The notes below the pieces were generated by a model. That model did not search any database and had not been told where the DNA came from. It saw only the letters and a list, made by a program, of their open reading frames with translations. The translations under genes and the position numbers were made by a program. A stretch of 64,000 nucleotides of DNA, taken from the NCBI GenBank assembly GCA_017483605.1, contig JAFUWG010000048.1:1-64000 (forward strand), given 5' to 3'. Of the stretch, positions 50,821-60,039 are shown in pieces. Origin of the DNA: Bacteroidaceae bacterium (lineage in GTDB: Bacteria; Bacteroidota; Bacteroidia; Bacteroidales; Bacteroidaceae). Position 1 is the first letter of the stretch; every line of letters begins with the position of its first letter.

Positions 50821-52049
50821 TTATGGTCACCATGCAAGACGCCAAAATCATCAACGACCCCGTCTTTGGTTTCATTCGTGTGCCCCGTGGCTTGCTGCTT
50901 GACATCGTTCGTCACCCAGCCTTCTACCGCCTCAGCCGCATCAAGCAGTTGGGCGGTGCCAACATCGTCTATCCTGGTGCACAGCACACCCGTTTCCAAC
51001 ATTCCCTCGGAGCCTTCCATCTGATGGGGAAAGCCATCCAATCGCTCCAGATGAAGGGGCACTTCATCTTCGACAGCGAAGCAGAGGCAGTGCAGGCAGC
51101 CATCCTGTTGCATGACATCGGGCATGGTCCTTTCAGTCATGTGCTGGAACACACCCTCATCCGAGGCGTTGACCACGAAGAAATCTCCCTCATGGTGATG
51201 GAGCAGATGAACGAGGCGTTTCGTGGACAGTTAGGGCTTGCCATCAAGATTTTCAAGGACGAATACCCCAAACGCTTCCTCCATCAACTCATCTCCTCCC
51301 AACTCGACATGGACCGTCTCGACTACCTGAAGCGAGACGCTTTCTTCTCCGGCGTGAACGAAGCCAACATCGGCTCCTCTCGCATCATCGATATGCTCGA
51401 CGTGGTGGACGACCAGTTGGCGGTGGACAAGAAAGGCATCTACTCCATTGAGAACTACCTTTTCAACCGTCGTCTGATGTACTGGCAAGTGTACTTACAC
51501 AAGACCTCTGTCGCTGCCGAGCACGTGATGATTAACGCCCTCCAACGAGCCAAGCACCTTGTTCGTCAAGGCGGCAACCTCTTTGCCACCCCCTCCTTGT
51601 CGTTTTTCTTGACCAACGATGTGGACCGAGACATGTTCCTGCACAATCCTGACTGCCTGCAGAACTATCTTGCCCTCGACGACAACGACATCTGGTCGGC
51701 CATGAAAGCGTGGTGCTGCCACCCCGACCCCGTCCTCTCCATGCTGAGCAGCGACTTCGTCAACCGCCGCATCTTCAAGGTGGAGACCCTCGACGAACCC
51801 GTCAGCAAGGAGCGGAAACAGCAGAAACTCGACGAACTTGCCCAACGCTACAACATTCATCTCTCCGATGCCAACTATCTCATTGCCAGCATCGAAGTGG
51901 GCAAGGACATGTACAGCCTCGACGATGACCAGATAGAAATCCGCTTCAACGATGGCACCACGCAGGACATCACAGAAGCGAGCGACATGCTCAGCACTTC
52001 GCTCGCCTCGAAGAAAGTCCGAAAACACTATTTCTGCTACCAGCGATAA
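50814..52049 (+). CDS. HD-domain phosphohydrolase
   Basis: A 411-residue HD-superfamily protein related to dNTP triphosphohydrolases. Metal ligands are visible: RFQHSLGAF (H63), LLHDIGHGPFSH (H100, D101) and a later SSQLDMDRLDYLKRDAFF segment. The C-terminus is highly charged. The substrate is not known. The start may be 50814 or the nearby ATG at 50826 (MVTMQDAKIIND); the first lies in a long inverted repeat that could hide it in RNA. Confidence 0.85.
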   Translation: MNFMVTMQDAKIINDPVFGFIRVPRGLLLDIVRHPAFYRLSRIKQLGGANIVYPGAQHTRFQHSLGAFHLMGKAIQSLQMKGHFIFDSEAEAVQAAILLHDIGHGPFSHVLEHTLIRGVDHEEISLMVMEQMNEAFRGQLGLAIKIFKDEYPKRFLHQLISSQLDMDRLDYLKRDAFFSGVNEANIGSSRIIDMLDVVDDQLAVDKKGIYSIENYLFNRRLMYWQVYLHKTSVAAEHVMINALQRAKHLVRQGGNLFATPSLSFFLTNDVDRDMFLHNPDCLQNYLALDDNDIWSAMKAWCCHPDPVLSMLSSDFVNRRIFKVETLDEPVSKERKQQKLDELAQRYNIHLSDANYLIASIEVGKDMYSLDDDQIEIRFNDGTTQDITEASDMLSTSLASKKVRKHYFCYQR

Positions 52050-52268
52050 GAGAGGTGGGCACTTCCACACGAAACCATTCCTGATGTCAATTTTGTCTTA
52101 CCCTAAAACGGGGCACCGTGCACCTCTGAGGTGGTCTGAGTCACACCACCGAGGCGGTCTGAGTCACACCGCCCATACCGGTGTGACTCAGACCACCTTT
52201 GAGGCTTCGGGCGTGCAATTTTGTCCTATTCCTAAGCATCCATTCGTTCAAAACTCCTTCCTCATTTT
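52050..52268. other. Gap carrying palindromic element copy 3
   Basis: Non-coding apart from the repeat element. An open frame reaching back from uvrA to 52199 runs through the repeat and is not considered coding. Confidence 0.6.
52083..52230 (+). repeat. Triple-palindrome intergenic element, copy 3
   Basis: Palindromes at 52133-52147, 52156-52170 (both GGTCTGAGTCACACC) and 52180-52194 (GGTGTGACTCAGACC), spaced 23 and 24 bp. Its borders (GATGTCAATTTTGTCTT at the left, CAATTTTGTCCTATT at the right) are the reverse complements of the borders of copy 1. It ends 38 bases before the uvrA promoter. Confidence 0.8.
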
Positions 52269-52300
52269 TTTGCCCATGTGAGGAAAAATGTGTACCTTTG
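52269..52300 (+). promoter_or_regulatory. Promoter of uvrA
   Basis: TTTG (52269-52272), 20 bases and TACCTTTG (52293-52300), 33 bases before the start codon. Confidence 0.75.
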
Positions 52301-52333
52301 TCGTTTGAAATCAATGAAGAAAGGATTGACACA

Positions 52334-55162
52334 ATGAACAAACTGAAAAAATATGACCTGAGGGAGTACATCACGGCGAGGGGTGTGAGGGTGAATAACC
52401 TAAAGAATGTGGACGTGAGGATTCCGCATGACCAGTTGGTGGTGGTGACGGGGGTGTCGGGCAGTGGCAAGTCGTCGCTGGCGTTCGACACGCTGTACGC
52501 CGAAGGGCAGCGACGATATGTGGAGAGCCTGTCAACGTATGCGAGACAGTTTCTGGGCAGGCTGCGGAAGCCAGAGTGCGACTTCATCGAGGGCATCTCG
52601 CCTGCGATTGCGATTGAGCAGAAGGTGAGCAGCAGAAACCCAAGGTCAACGGTGGGGACGAGCACGGAGATTTACGATTACCTGCGTATGCTGTATGCGA
52701 GGATTGGACGGACGTATTCGCCTGTGAGCGGCGTGGAGGTGAAGAAGAACACGACGGACGACATCGTGCAGTGTATGCTGGAGCATGAGACGGGCATGAA
52801 ACTGATGGTGCTGACGACACTGAAGGTGAGGAAAGGAAGAACGCTGGAGGAGCAGTTGGATGTGTACTACAAGAGTGGATTTCAGCGGGTGGAAGTGGAT
52901 GGAGAGGTCGTGAGGATTAGCGACCTGCTGACTTCCGCTGCGACTGAATCGCAGCACACGCAGCGGATGATGCTGGTGATTGACCGCCTGAAAGTGGGGG
53001 ACGAGAAGGCGACGGTGAACAGGCTTGTGGACTCGGCAAACACGGCATTGTATGAGGGAGATGGACGATGTGTGCTGAAGTTTGAGAATGGGGACGTGAA
53101 GGAGTTTTCGTTGAAGTTTGAGGCGGACGGCATCGAATTTGAAGAGCCGACCGACCAGATGTTTTCGTTCAACTCGCCTGTGGGGGCATGTCCCGAGTGT
53201 GAGGGATATGGACGAATTATCGGCATCGATGAGAGTCTGGTGATTCCGAACCCTGACCTGTCGGTATATGACGGCTGTGTGGCTCCGTGGAAGGGCGAGA
53301 AGATGGGCGAATGGAAGCGTGAGTTTGTGAGACGGGCTGACAAATATGAGCATTTCCCCGTGTTCACGCCTTACAGCCAACTGACTCAACAACAGAAGGA
53401 TATGCTTTGGCGCGGAATGTATGAAGAGAATGAATGGAGCAACCATTCCATCTGCATCGACGAGTTTTTCAGGATGCTGAGGGAGAATCAGTATAAGATT
53501 CAGTATCGGGTGATGCTGGCTCGATACAGGGGCAAGACGACGTGTCCGACGTGCCACGGAAGGCGATTGAAGAAGGAGGCGGAATATGTGAAAGTGGGCG
53601 GAAAGAGCATCACGGAGTTGTGCGAACTGTCGATTGACGAACTGAATGAGTTTTTCCGCACGCTGCGTGTGACGGAGCATGAGGCAAAGGTGGCAAAGCG
53701 ACTGCTGACGGAGATTCGGAGCCGATTGCAGTTCTTGGTGGATGTGGGGTTGAGTTATCTGACGCTGTCGCGACTGAGCAACTCGCTGTCGGGCGGAGAA
53801 AGCCAACGCATCAACTTGGCAACCAGTTTGGGCTCATCGCTGGTGGGCAGCATGTACATTCTGGACGAGCCAAGCATCGGACTGCATTCGAGAGACACGC
53901 AACGGCTCATTCGAGTGTTGCGGCAATTGCAGCAGTTGGGCAATACAGTGATTGTGGTAGAACACGACGAGGAAATCATGCGGGCAGCGGATTACATTGT
54001 CGATATCGGCCCTGACGCGGGACGATTGGGAGGCGAGATTGTGTATGCAGGAGTGCCGAATCCTGACCCCAAGGAGGTGAAGGGAGTGAAGTCCCACACT
54101 TTAGACTATCTGACTGGTTTTGAGACGATTGCCATTCCCGAGAGCCGCCGACCTTGGAACAACTACATCTTGGTGAAGAATGCAAGGGCTAACAACCTGA
54201 AGGGTATCGACGTGAAGTTTCCGCTGAATGTGATGACGTGTGTCACGGGAGTGTCTGGCTCGGGCAAATCGACGCTGGTGAGAGACATTCTGTTCTGTGC
54301 CCTGAAGCGACATTTAGGAGAGACGGGAGACAAACCCGGGCTGCATTCAGGTTTGGAGGGCGACATGGACATGATTCAACACGTGGACTTTGTGAATCAG
54401 AACCCTATCGGCACATCCTCACGCTCAAATCCTGTGACGTACATCGGAGCGTGGGACGAAATCCGAAAACTGTTTGCCAATCAGCAATTGGCGAAGCAGA
54501 TGGGGTATTCGCCCGCTTACTTCTCGTTCAACACGGAGGGTGGACGCTGCGAGGAATGCAAGGGAGAAGGCACGGTGACGGTGGAGATGCAGTTCATGAA
54601 CGACTTGGTACTGGAGTGTGAGGCGTGTCACGGGAAGCGGTTCAAGAGCGACATTCTGGAGGTGAAATATCAGGGGATGAATGCTTACGACGTGCTGGAA
54701 ATGACCATCAATCAAGCGATAGAGTTTTTCACAAAGCACAAGCAGATGAAGATTGTGGAGAAGATGAAACCTTTGCAGGATGTGGGATTGGGCTACATCA
54801 AACTGGGACAGACTTCTTCCACCCTTTCGGGCGGCGAGAATCAGCGTATCAAGTTGGCGTACTACCTCAGTCAAGAAAAGGCGGTGCCGACGCTGTTCAT
54901 TTTCGACGAGCCCACCACAGGATTGCACTTTCACGACATCCGCAAGTTGCTCGACGCTTTCAATGCGTTGATTGCCAGAGGGCACACCATCATCATCATC
55001 GAGCACAACATGGACATCATCAAATGTGCCGACCACATCATCGACTTGGGACCCGAAGGTGGACAGGCGGGTGGAAACGTGGTGGCGACAGGCACACCCG
55101 AGGAAGTGGCAAAGTGTGCCTACAGTTACACGGGACAATTTTTGCAAGACAAATTGCGGTAA
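52334..55162 (+). CDS. uvrA: Excinuclease ABC subunit A
   Basis: Damage-recognition ATPase of nucleotide excision repair. The 942-residue protein has two ABC modules. The first Walker A is GVSGSGKS (40-47), followed by FDTLYAEGQRRYVESLSTYARQFLGR; signatures are SGGESQRINLA and SGGENQRIKLA; the second Walker A is GVSGSGKST. Zinc-binding Cys pairs are in CPECEGYG, CPTCHGRR and CEECKGEG...CEACHGKRF. The start at MNKLKKYDLREY is chosen because the longer frame (from 52199) runs through the promoter and a repeat element. Confidence 0.95.
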   Translation: MNKLKKYDLREYITARGVRVNNLKNVDVRIPHDQLVVVTGVSGSGKSSLAFDTLYAEGQRRYVESLSTYARQFLGRLRKPECDFIEGISPAIAIEQKVSSRNPRSTVGTSTEIYDYLRMLYARIGRTYSPVSGVEVKKNTTDDIVQCMLEHETGMKLMVLTTLKVRKGRTLEEQLDVYYKSGFQRVEVDGEVVRISDLLTSAATESQHTQRMMLVIDRLKVGDEKATVNRLVDSANTALYEGDGRCVLKFENGDVKEFSLKFEADGIEFEEPTDQMFSFNSPVGACPECEGYGRIIGIDESLVIPNPDLSVYDGCVAPWKGEKMGEWKREFVRRADKYEHFPVFTPYSQLTQQQKDMLWRGMYEENEWSNHSICIDEFFRMLRENQYKIQYRVMLARYRGKTTCPTCHGRRLKKEAEYVKVGGKSITELCELSIDELNEFFRTLRVTEHEAKVAKRLLTEIRSRLQFLVDVGLSYLTLSRLSNSLSGGESQRINLATSLGSSLVGSMYILDEPSIGLHSRDTQRLIRVLRQLQQLGNTVIVVEHDEEIMRAADYIVDIGPDAGRLGGEIVYAGVPNPDPKEVKGVKSHTLDYLTGFETIAIPESRRPWNNYILVKNARANNLKGIDVKFPLNVMTCVTGVSGSGKSTLVRDILFCALKRHLGETGDKPGLHSGLEGDMDMIQHVDFVNQNPIGTSSRSNPVTYIGAWDEIRKLFANQQLAKQMGYSPAYFSFNTEGGRCEECKGEGTVTVEMQFMNDLVLECEACHGKRFKSDILEVKYQGMNAYDVLEMTINQAIEFFTKHKQMKIVEKMKPLQDVGLGYIKLGQTSSTLSGGENQRIKLAYYLSQEKAVPTLFIFDEPTTGLHFHDIRKLLDAFNALIARGHTIIIIEHNMDIIKCADHIIDLGPEGGQAGGNVVATGTPEEVAKCAYSYTGQFLQDKLR

Positions 55163-55168
55163 TATATA

Positions 55169-55220
55169 AATAATGTGTAAGAAAATTGTGCCCATTCTTC
55201 TTACACATTATTTTTTTTTT
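55169..55220 (+). terminator. Terminator of uvrA
   Basis: A 15-bp perfect stem (55169-55183 with 55198-55212), a 14-nt loop and a run of ten T. The T run abuts the next promoter's -7 box. Confidence 0.88.
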
Positions 55221-55221
55221 G

Positions 55222-55229
55222 TACCTTTG
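55222..55229 (+). promoter_or_regulatory. Putative -7 box for the M64 peptidase gene
   Basis: TACCTTTG directly after the uvrA terminator, 30 bases before the start; the -33 position falls inside the terminator stem and has no TTTG. Confidence 0.5.
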
Positions 55230-55259
55230 TGGCGAAAACCTAAAACTAACTGAAGAGAT

Positions 55260-56693
55260 ATGAAAACCTATTTGACTCTGATGATTTGTTTCTGCTGTGC
55301 CATGACGACCCATGCACAGAACTTCGATGAATACTTTGAGGATGCCACATTGCGTCTTGACTACATCTTTGCCGGCAACGACCGTGAGCAGCACATCTAC
55401 CTGCAAGAACTGAAAAAGCAGGACAAATGGGCTGGCAGAAAAAGCCGACTGGCGGAGAAGTTCCTGAACGGCAACGGACAGGTGACGGTGAGAGACCACG
55501 ACACCCAGGCGGTCATTTATGTGACCACTTTCTCGACGCTGTTTCAAGAGTGGCTGCAATATGATGAAGCGAAAAAGGTGGACAAGGCATTTGAGACATC
55601 TTACAATGTACCTTTCCCAAAGAAGTCGGTGGACATCACCGTGACGCTGACGAACAATCATCAGGCTGTCGTCACAGAGATGACACACACGGTGGACCCC
55701 AAGGATATTTTGATTCGGAAGATTGGAAAGAACGGGATTCCGTTCCATTACATCTGGAAGGGACAAAACACTGATGCACAAAGTGCGACCAATGTCAAGG
55801 ATGAACCCCGCAGCGGAAAAGGGAGGAACTACATCGCCTCTGATTACGACCCATTCAAGGATGTAAATATTACCGATTGCATCGACCTCGCCATCGTGGC
55901 AGAGGGATACACGGAAGCACAGATGGGCAAATTCTACCACGACTGCCAGAGAGCAGTAGATGCCTTGTTCACATGGGAACCGTTCAAATCGCTGAAAAAT
56001 CGATTCAATGTGGTGGCTGTCGCTGCTCCCTCGAAAGAGGCGGGCCCTACAGTACCCCATCAGGACGTGTGGCACAACACTCCTGCTGGTAGCCATTATG
56101 ACACATTCTACTCTGACCGCTATTTGATGTCGCAGGAGATGCACAAGATTTACGACCTCCTGTCGGGCGTTCCTTTTGAACATATCATGGTGCTGGTGAA
56201 CAGCGACACTTACGGCGGTGGCGGCATCTACAATCAGGTGACGTTCTCCACCAGCGACCACCCCACGTTCAAGGAAGTCTTTGTGCATGAGTTCGGACAC
56301 AGTTATGCAGGTTTGGCTGACGAATATGCATACGACGACATGGACAGCGAGTGGTATCCTGCCGACACGGAACCTTGGGAACCGAACATCACTACGCTGA
56401 AAGACTTCAATGCCAAATGGGCAGACCTCATGCCGAAGAAACAACCCATCCCTACCCCACTCGACCCCAAAGTGCCAAACTTCAGAGCCATCAGCAAGGA
56501 TGATGCCAAGGCAATGGAAGCCCTGAACAAAGCGACACAGGTGGTGGGTGTGTTTGAAGGTGCTGGCTATCAGAGCAAAGGCTGTTACCGTCCGGCACAG
56601 GAATGCCGCATGAAAATCAACGAGGTGGAGGACTTCTGTCCTGTCTGCACCCGTGCCATCATCAGAATCACAGACTTTTACACTGCAAAATAA
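55260..56693 (+). CDS. Secreted M64-family metallopeptidase
   Basis: A 477-residue protein with signal peptide MKTYLTLMICFCCAMTTHA. An N-terminal beta domain (about 20-130) precedes the M64 catalytic domain, whose founding member cleaves IgA. Markers are DLAIVAEGYTEAQMGKFYHDCQRAVDALFTWEPF, FNVVAVAAPSKEAG, and the zinc site VHEFGHSYAGLADEY (HEFGH at 343-347 with the downstream ADEY). Cys pairs near the end (CYRPAQECRM, FCPVCTRAII) are typical. It has its own promoter and is followed 23 bases later by a glycosidase gene. Many Bacteroidales carry such M64 enzymes; the substrate here is unknown. Confidence 0.88.
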   Translation: MKTYLTLMICFCCAMTTHAQNFDEYFEDATLRLDYIFAGNDREQHIYLQELKKQDKWAGRKSRLAEKFLNGNGQVTVRDHDTQAVIYVTTFSTLFQEWLQYDEAKKVDKAFETSYNVPFPKKSVDITVTLTNNHQAVVTEMTHTVDPKDILIRKIGKNGIPFHYIWKGQNTDAQSATNVKDEPRSGKGRNYIASDYDPFKDVNITDCIDLAIVAEGYTEAQMGKFYHDCQRAVDALFTWEPFKSLKNRFNVVAVAAPSKEAGPTVPHQDVWHNTPAGSHYDTFYSDRYLMSQEMHKIYDLLSGVPFEHIMVLVNSDTYGGGGIYNQVTFSTSDHPTFKEVFVHEFGHSYAGLADEYAYDDMDSEWYPADTEPWEPNITTLKDFNAKWADLMPKKQPIPTPLDPKVPNFRAISKDDAKAMEALNKATQVVGVFEGAGYQSKGCYRPAQECRMKINEVEDFCPVCTRAIIRITDFYTAK

Positions 56694-56716
56694 GATTTTA
56701 ACCAAACCCTATCGAT

Positions 56717-59596
56717 ATGAAACTTAAAACGTTAACTTTTTCCCTGCTGTTCTCTTTGGCAATGTCTATTCATGCTGCCAATGAGAAAACGACCATTGAA
56801 CAGGTGACGGATGCGGTAGAACTGACCACAGACGTGGACTACATCGTCACTGGAGACACACCGTTTGCCACGGCAGGCAGCGTGAACATTGTCAACACTG
56901 AACATGCAGTGCTCATCATCTCGAAAATAAAACCGAGCAAGGTGCTGAGCAACTGGATGGCAAACATCTACATCAATGGCGAACAGGCTGTTGACGGCGA
57001 AAACTGCCAAGTGAAGATGTACGGTCGTGGTGCCATCATCTTCCCTTATGGCAAAGATTTTCAACCACTCACGTGCTACACGGAACAAAACTATGGTGGC
57101 GAGGCGTGCAGCAATTACAGCGAGGGCAGCAGCGGTGGCTTCATGAAGTCATTGAGTGATGCCACCCTCAACAATCAGATTCGTTCCTTCAAACTGAAGC
57201 GTGGCTACATGGTCACGTTTGCCATTGGCACGGGTGGCTGGGGCTATAGCCGTTGTTTCATTGCCGACCAGGAAGATCTGGAGTTTGCCACACTTCCCAA
57301 TATTCTGGACCACCGCATTTCATCCTACCGCCTTTTCAAATGGCACAATGCCCACAAGGCAGGTCTGGCAAGCAACGGAGATTACACCGCCAACCAAGCA
57401 CTCAACACCTCTTGGTGCTACGACTGGGCACAGGGCAATGCCAACAACATGCCCGACACCGAGTGGGTGCCTAACCACATCTATGAGGACTGGCCATCAC
57501 CTGCTACGTGTGGCGGTGTGACAGCATCATGCCACATGAAGAACAACAACGAGCCACGCAACCAATCTGACGACCATCCACAAGAACTGTCCACCATCCT
57601 CGACAACTGGCAGAACATCATGCGTACCGGTATGCGTCTTTGTTCTCCCTCTTCATGGGATGGCAGCGACTACTGGAACGGTACAGGTTTCATCAAGACT
57701 TTCCTCGATTCCATCGATGCTCGCGGTTGGCGATGCGACATTGTGGATGCTCACTGCTACTGGACAGAGGGTAACTTTGTGAACCTGAAGAACTACTGGT
57801 ATCCCAACATGCACCGCCCTATCTGGATTTCTGAATGGATTTGGGGTGCATCGTGGAGCGGTGGCAGCGGTGCCTTTGGCAACGGCGTGAACAACACACA
57901 GATTCTCAACACCACCAAACAGATTCTCGAAAATCTCAACTCAATGGATTGTGTGGAGCGTTATGCCTATTGGAACAGCGAAAGCAAGGCACACATCTAT
58001 GAAAATGGGGCATTGACGGACCTCGGCAAGTATTATTCCACAATGGATGTCGGTCTCGGATACAAGGCATCCAACGAATTTATTCCCAAAGAATCTCGTT
58101 TGGAGGGCTTGACAGATTTTGCCTACACATACACTCGCACTAAAGGCACGGTTGCCCTTTCGTGGACAGACCCGAATGGCGACCTGATGGAAACCATCAC
58201 CGTGCAGTGCAAACTCCCCGGAGCAACAGCGTACACTAACCTTGCCACCATCACTCCGAAGGACAAAAACTCAGCAGGCGGTGTCACTTATGCCTACACC
58301 GACACCGTGGCAGATCCGGGCGTGTACACTTACCGAATCAGAGCGGTCTCTTACAAAGACAAAGCGATAACCACAGAGGATGCCACTGTGAATGTGGCTC
58401 CAGCACAGGGCACCAGCGAGTTCCAATATGGACGTCTCTCGCTCGACAACCTCGACGAGAACACCATCTATTACTCTGAATCTTTCTCGGAAAACCCATG
58501 TGTATTCATTGGAACCCTGACCAACAAGAACACTCAACTCTATGCAGGCAACATCACTGCCAAGACCAACAACAAGGGATATTTCACTTATCAACTTTAC
58601 CCCTGGCAAACCACCAAATCGACGGAAATGAAGAACAATGAGGAAGTCCCATTCTTGGCATTGAAAGCCGGCAACTACCAGTATGGCGACCTCGCTTGTG
58701 AGGCAGGAGTGATTGACGCAAACAAAGCATCAGACAACACTTGGACAGACGTGACGGAAGTGACTTTCAATCAGCCTTTCCCTGCTGGTGTCACCCCTAT
58801 CGTCCTGACCGAAATTCGCAATCCGGGCTACATCAGTGCGGACCCTAAGACAACCATTGGCACACGCGTCTTCGATGTCACCAACACGGGCTTCAAGTTC
58901 ATCATCTATTCCGAGGATGCCTCTGGACGCAAAATCTCCTTACAAAAGAAAGTGTGCTACTTTGCCATCACCCCAGGTGTCGGCACGGTGGATGCAGAAA
59001 ATAGCATTTTCATTGCGGCAGGACAAGGCGTGGACAGCCAATTGTATGGTTCTACCCAACGCGAAAACTCATTCTACCTGCAATCGTATGACGAAACGGG
59101 CGATTCCATCAAGAATGAGCAACTGTATCTCTACCAACCCACCCTCCTGACTGCCCTGCAAACCAACAACTACCCTGCCCTCTGTATGCTTCGCCGCACT
59201 GACGTGACAGAGAAGGATGACGAGGGCACAACATGGACCACGGGTACGAGAGTGAAACGCCAACTTGACCATGACATCACCGTGGACGGAACAACGATTC
59301 GTCAATCCTCCACTTCTGACAGGGACAATGCTTATCGTGACAATCTCGGATGGGTTGCCATCACAACGGCAATCAAAGGCGCTTCTATCGATACAGGCAT
59401 CCGCTCGATGACTATGGAGAAGTCTGGGAACCAGCATACGCCACAAGTTGTGAATGGTCGCATCTACATTGACGGCACTTCTGCATTTGACCTCTACAAC
59501 ATCAGCGGTGTAAAAGTTCCATCAACCAGCACCCTTACTTCAGGTATTTACGTAGTAAAACACCAAGGAAAAACCACCAAGGTGCTTGTCAGATAA
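56717..59596 (+). CDS. Secreted GH128-like glycoside hydrolase (Asl1-like core)
   Basis: A 959-residue protein with signal peptide MKLKTLTFSLLFSLAMSIHA. Residues of about 25-190 form a carbohydrate-binding-like beta domain. About 195-440 match the glyco_hydro_cc/Asl1-like TIM-barrel pattern: YDWAQGNANNMPDTEWVPN, HMKNNNEPRNQSDDHP with the presumed acid/base E279, and RPIWISEWIWG with the presumed nucleophile E373. GH128 members act on beta-1,3-glucans. A fibronectin-like module follows at about 465-570, further beta modules at 575-760, and the protein ends with a sorting-tail-like FDLYNISGVKVPSTSTLTSGIYVVKHQGKTTKVLVR. Confidence 0.75.
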   Translation: MKLKTLTFSLLFSLAMSIHAANEKTTIEQVTDAVELTTDVDYIVTGDTPFATAGSVNIVNTEHAVLIISKIKPSKVLSNWMANIYINGEQAVDGENCQVKMYGRGAIIFPYGKDFQPLTCYTEQNYGGEACSNYSEGSSGGFMKSLSDATLNNQIRSFKLKRGYMVTFAIGTGGWGYSRCFIADQEDLEFATLPNILDHRISSYRLFKWHNAHKAGLASNGDYTANQALNTSWCYDWAQGNANNMPDTEWVPNHIYEDWPSPATCGGVTASCHMKNNNEPRNQSDDHPQELSTILDNWQNIMRTGMRLCSPSSWDGSDYWNGTGFIKTFLDSIDARGWRCDIVDAHCYWTEGNFVNLKNYWYPNMHRPIWISEWIWGASWSGGSGAFGNGVNNTQILNTTKQILENLNSMDCVERYAYWNSESKAHIYENGALTDLGKYYSTMDVGLGYKASNEFIPKESRLEGLTDFAYTYTRTKGTVALSWTDPNGDLMETITVQCKLPGATAYTNLATITPKDKNSAGGVTYAYTDTVADPGVYTYRIRAVSYKDKAITTEDATVNVAPAQGTSEFQYGRLSLDNLDENTIYYSESFSENPCVFIGTLTNKNTQLYAGNITAKTNNKGYFTYQLYPWQTTKSTEMKNNEEVPFLALKAGNYQYGDLACEAGVIDANKASDNTWTDVTEVTFNQPFPAGVTPIVLTEIRNPGYISADPKTTIGTRVFDVTNTGFKFIIYSEDASGRKISLQKKVCYFAITPGVGTVDAENSIFIAAGQGVDSQLYGSTQRENSFYLQSYDETGDSIKNEQLYLYQPTLLTALQTNNYPALCMLRRTDVTEKDDEGTTWTTGTRVKRQLDHDITVDGTTIRQSSTSDRDNAYRDNLGWVAITTAIKGASIDTGIRSMTMEKSGNQHTPQVVNGRIYIDGTSAFDLYNISGVKVPSTSTLTSGIYVVKHQGKTTKVLVR

Positions 59597-59615
59597 TCTG
59601 AACAACCCATATCTT

Positions 59616-59657
59616 AAAAGGGGCATTTTGGCATTCAGCCACGATGCCCCTTTTTGT
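59616..59657 (+). terminator. Terminator of the M64/GH128-like pair
   Basis: An 11-bp stem (AAAAGGGGCAT with ATGCCCCTTTT) with a 17-nt loop and a TTTTTG tail, 19 bases after the stop. Confidence 0.8.
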
Positions 59658-59774
59658 TTGTTTAGAATTTGCAAAACTTGGCTCTTAAAGAGATTTTAAC
59701 TTTTTAGTGGTTAATTTTTGTTAAGAACGATGATTTAAATCATGATTTAGGAGACTCCTTTTGTTAACTTATAT

Positions 59775-59782
59775 TATATTTG
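59775..59782 (+). promoter_or_regulatory. Putative -7 box for the FAS1/SusC genes
   Basis: TATATTTG fits TAnnTTTG. A 14-bp palindrome lies 31 bases upstream and could be an operator. No clear TTTG at -33. Confidence 0.4.
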
Positions 59783-59839
59783 CAAATAATTTCCGATTCG
59801 CCTCTGCGGGGTCGAGCAGTCATTGTATGCCCCTCAGAG

Positions 59840-59925
59840 CAGTAGCGGGCAAGGCTCACGGGGCTACGCCGCTAAGGCTCATGAGCATCTGCGGCTACGG
59901 CTCACAGGCAGACGCGGCATTCGGG
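59840..59925 (-). repeat. GC-rich short repeat cluster (related to 21.7 kb)
   Basis: Alternating GGCTCAYR and GCGGCTAC/GCCGCTAA blocks; GCCGCTAAGGCTC (59868-59880) and GGCTCACAGGC (59899-59909) are the reverse complements of words at 21766-21778 and 21714-21724. Confidence 0.4.
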
Positions 59926-60039
59926 AATACACATTATTTATATAATAAGGCCTACTAACCTCAAAAAGGAAGCAGCCTAACCTAATAAAAAATATGCTAA
60001 TCAACAACAATTAATCATATAAACAATATCTTAACCTTT

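Larger units (their letters stand above)
59597..60039. other. Regulatory gap before the FAS1 lipoprotein gene
   Basis: No gene. It holds a terminator, a 14-bp palindrome ATGATTTAAATCAT (59730-59743), a candidate -7 box TATATTTG (59775-59782) and a GC-rich repeat cluster (59840-59925) inside what would be a leader of about 250 nt. Confidence 0.5.

Noticed and set aside
52199-52333. 45-residue N-terminal extension of UvrA
   Set aside because: The extension would be encoded by a repeat element and the promoter; the family start is at 52334.
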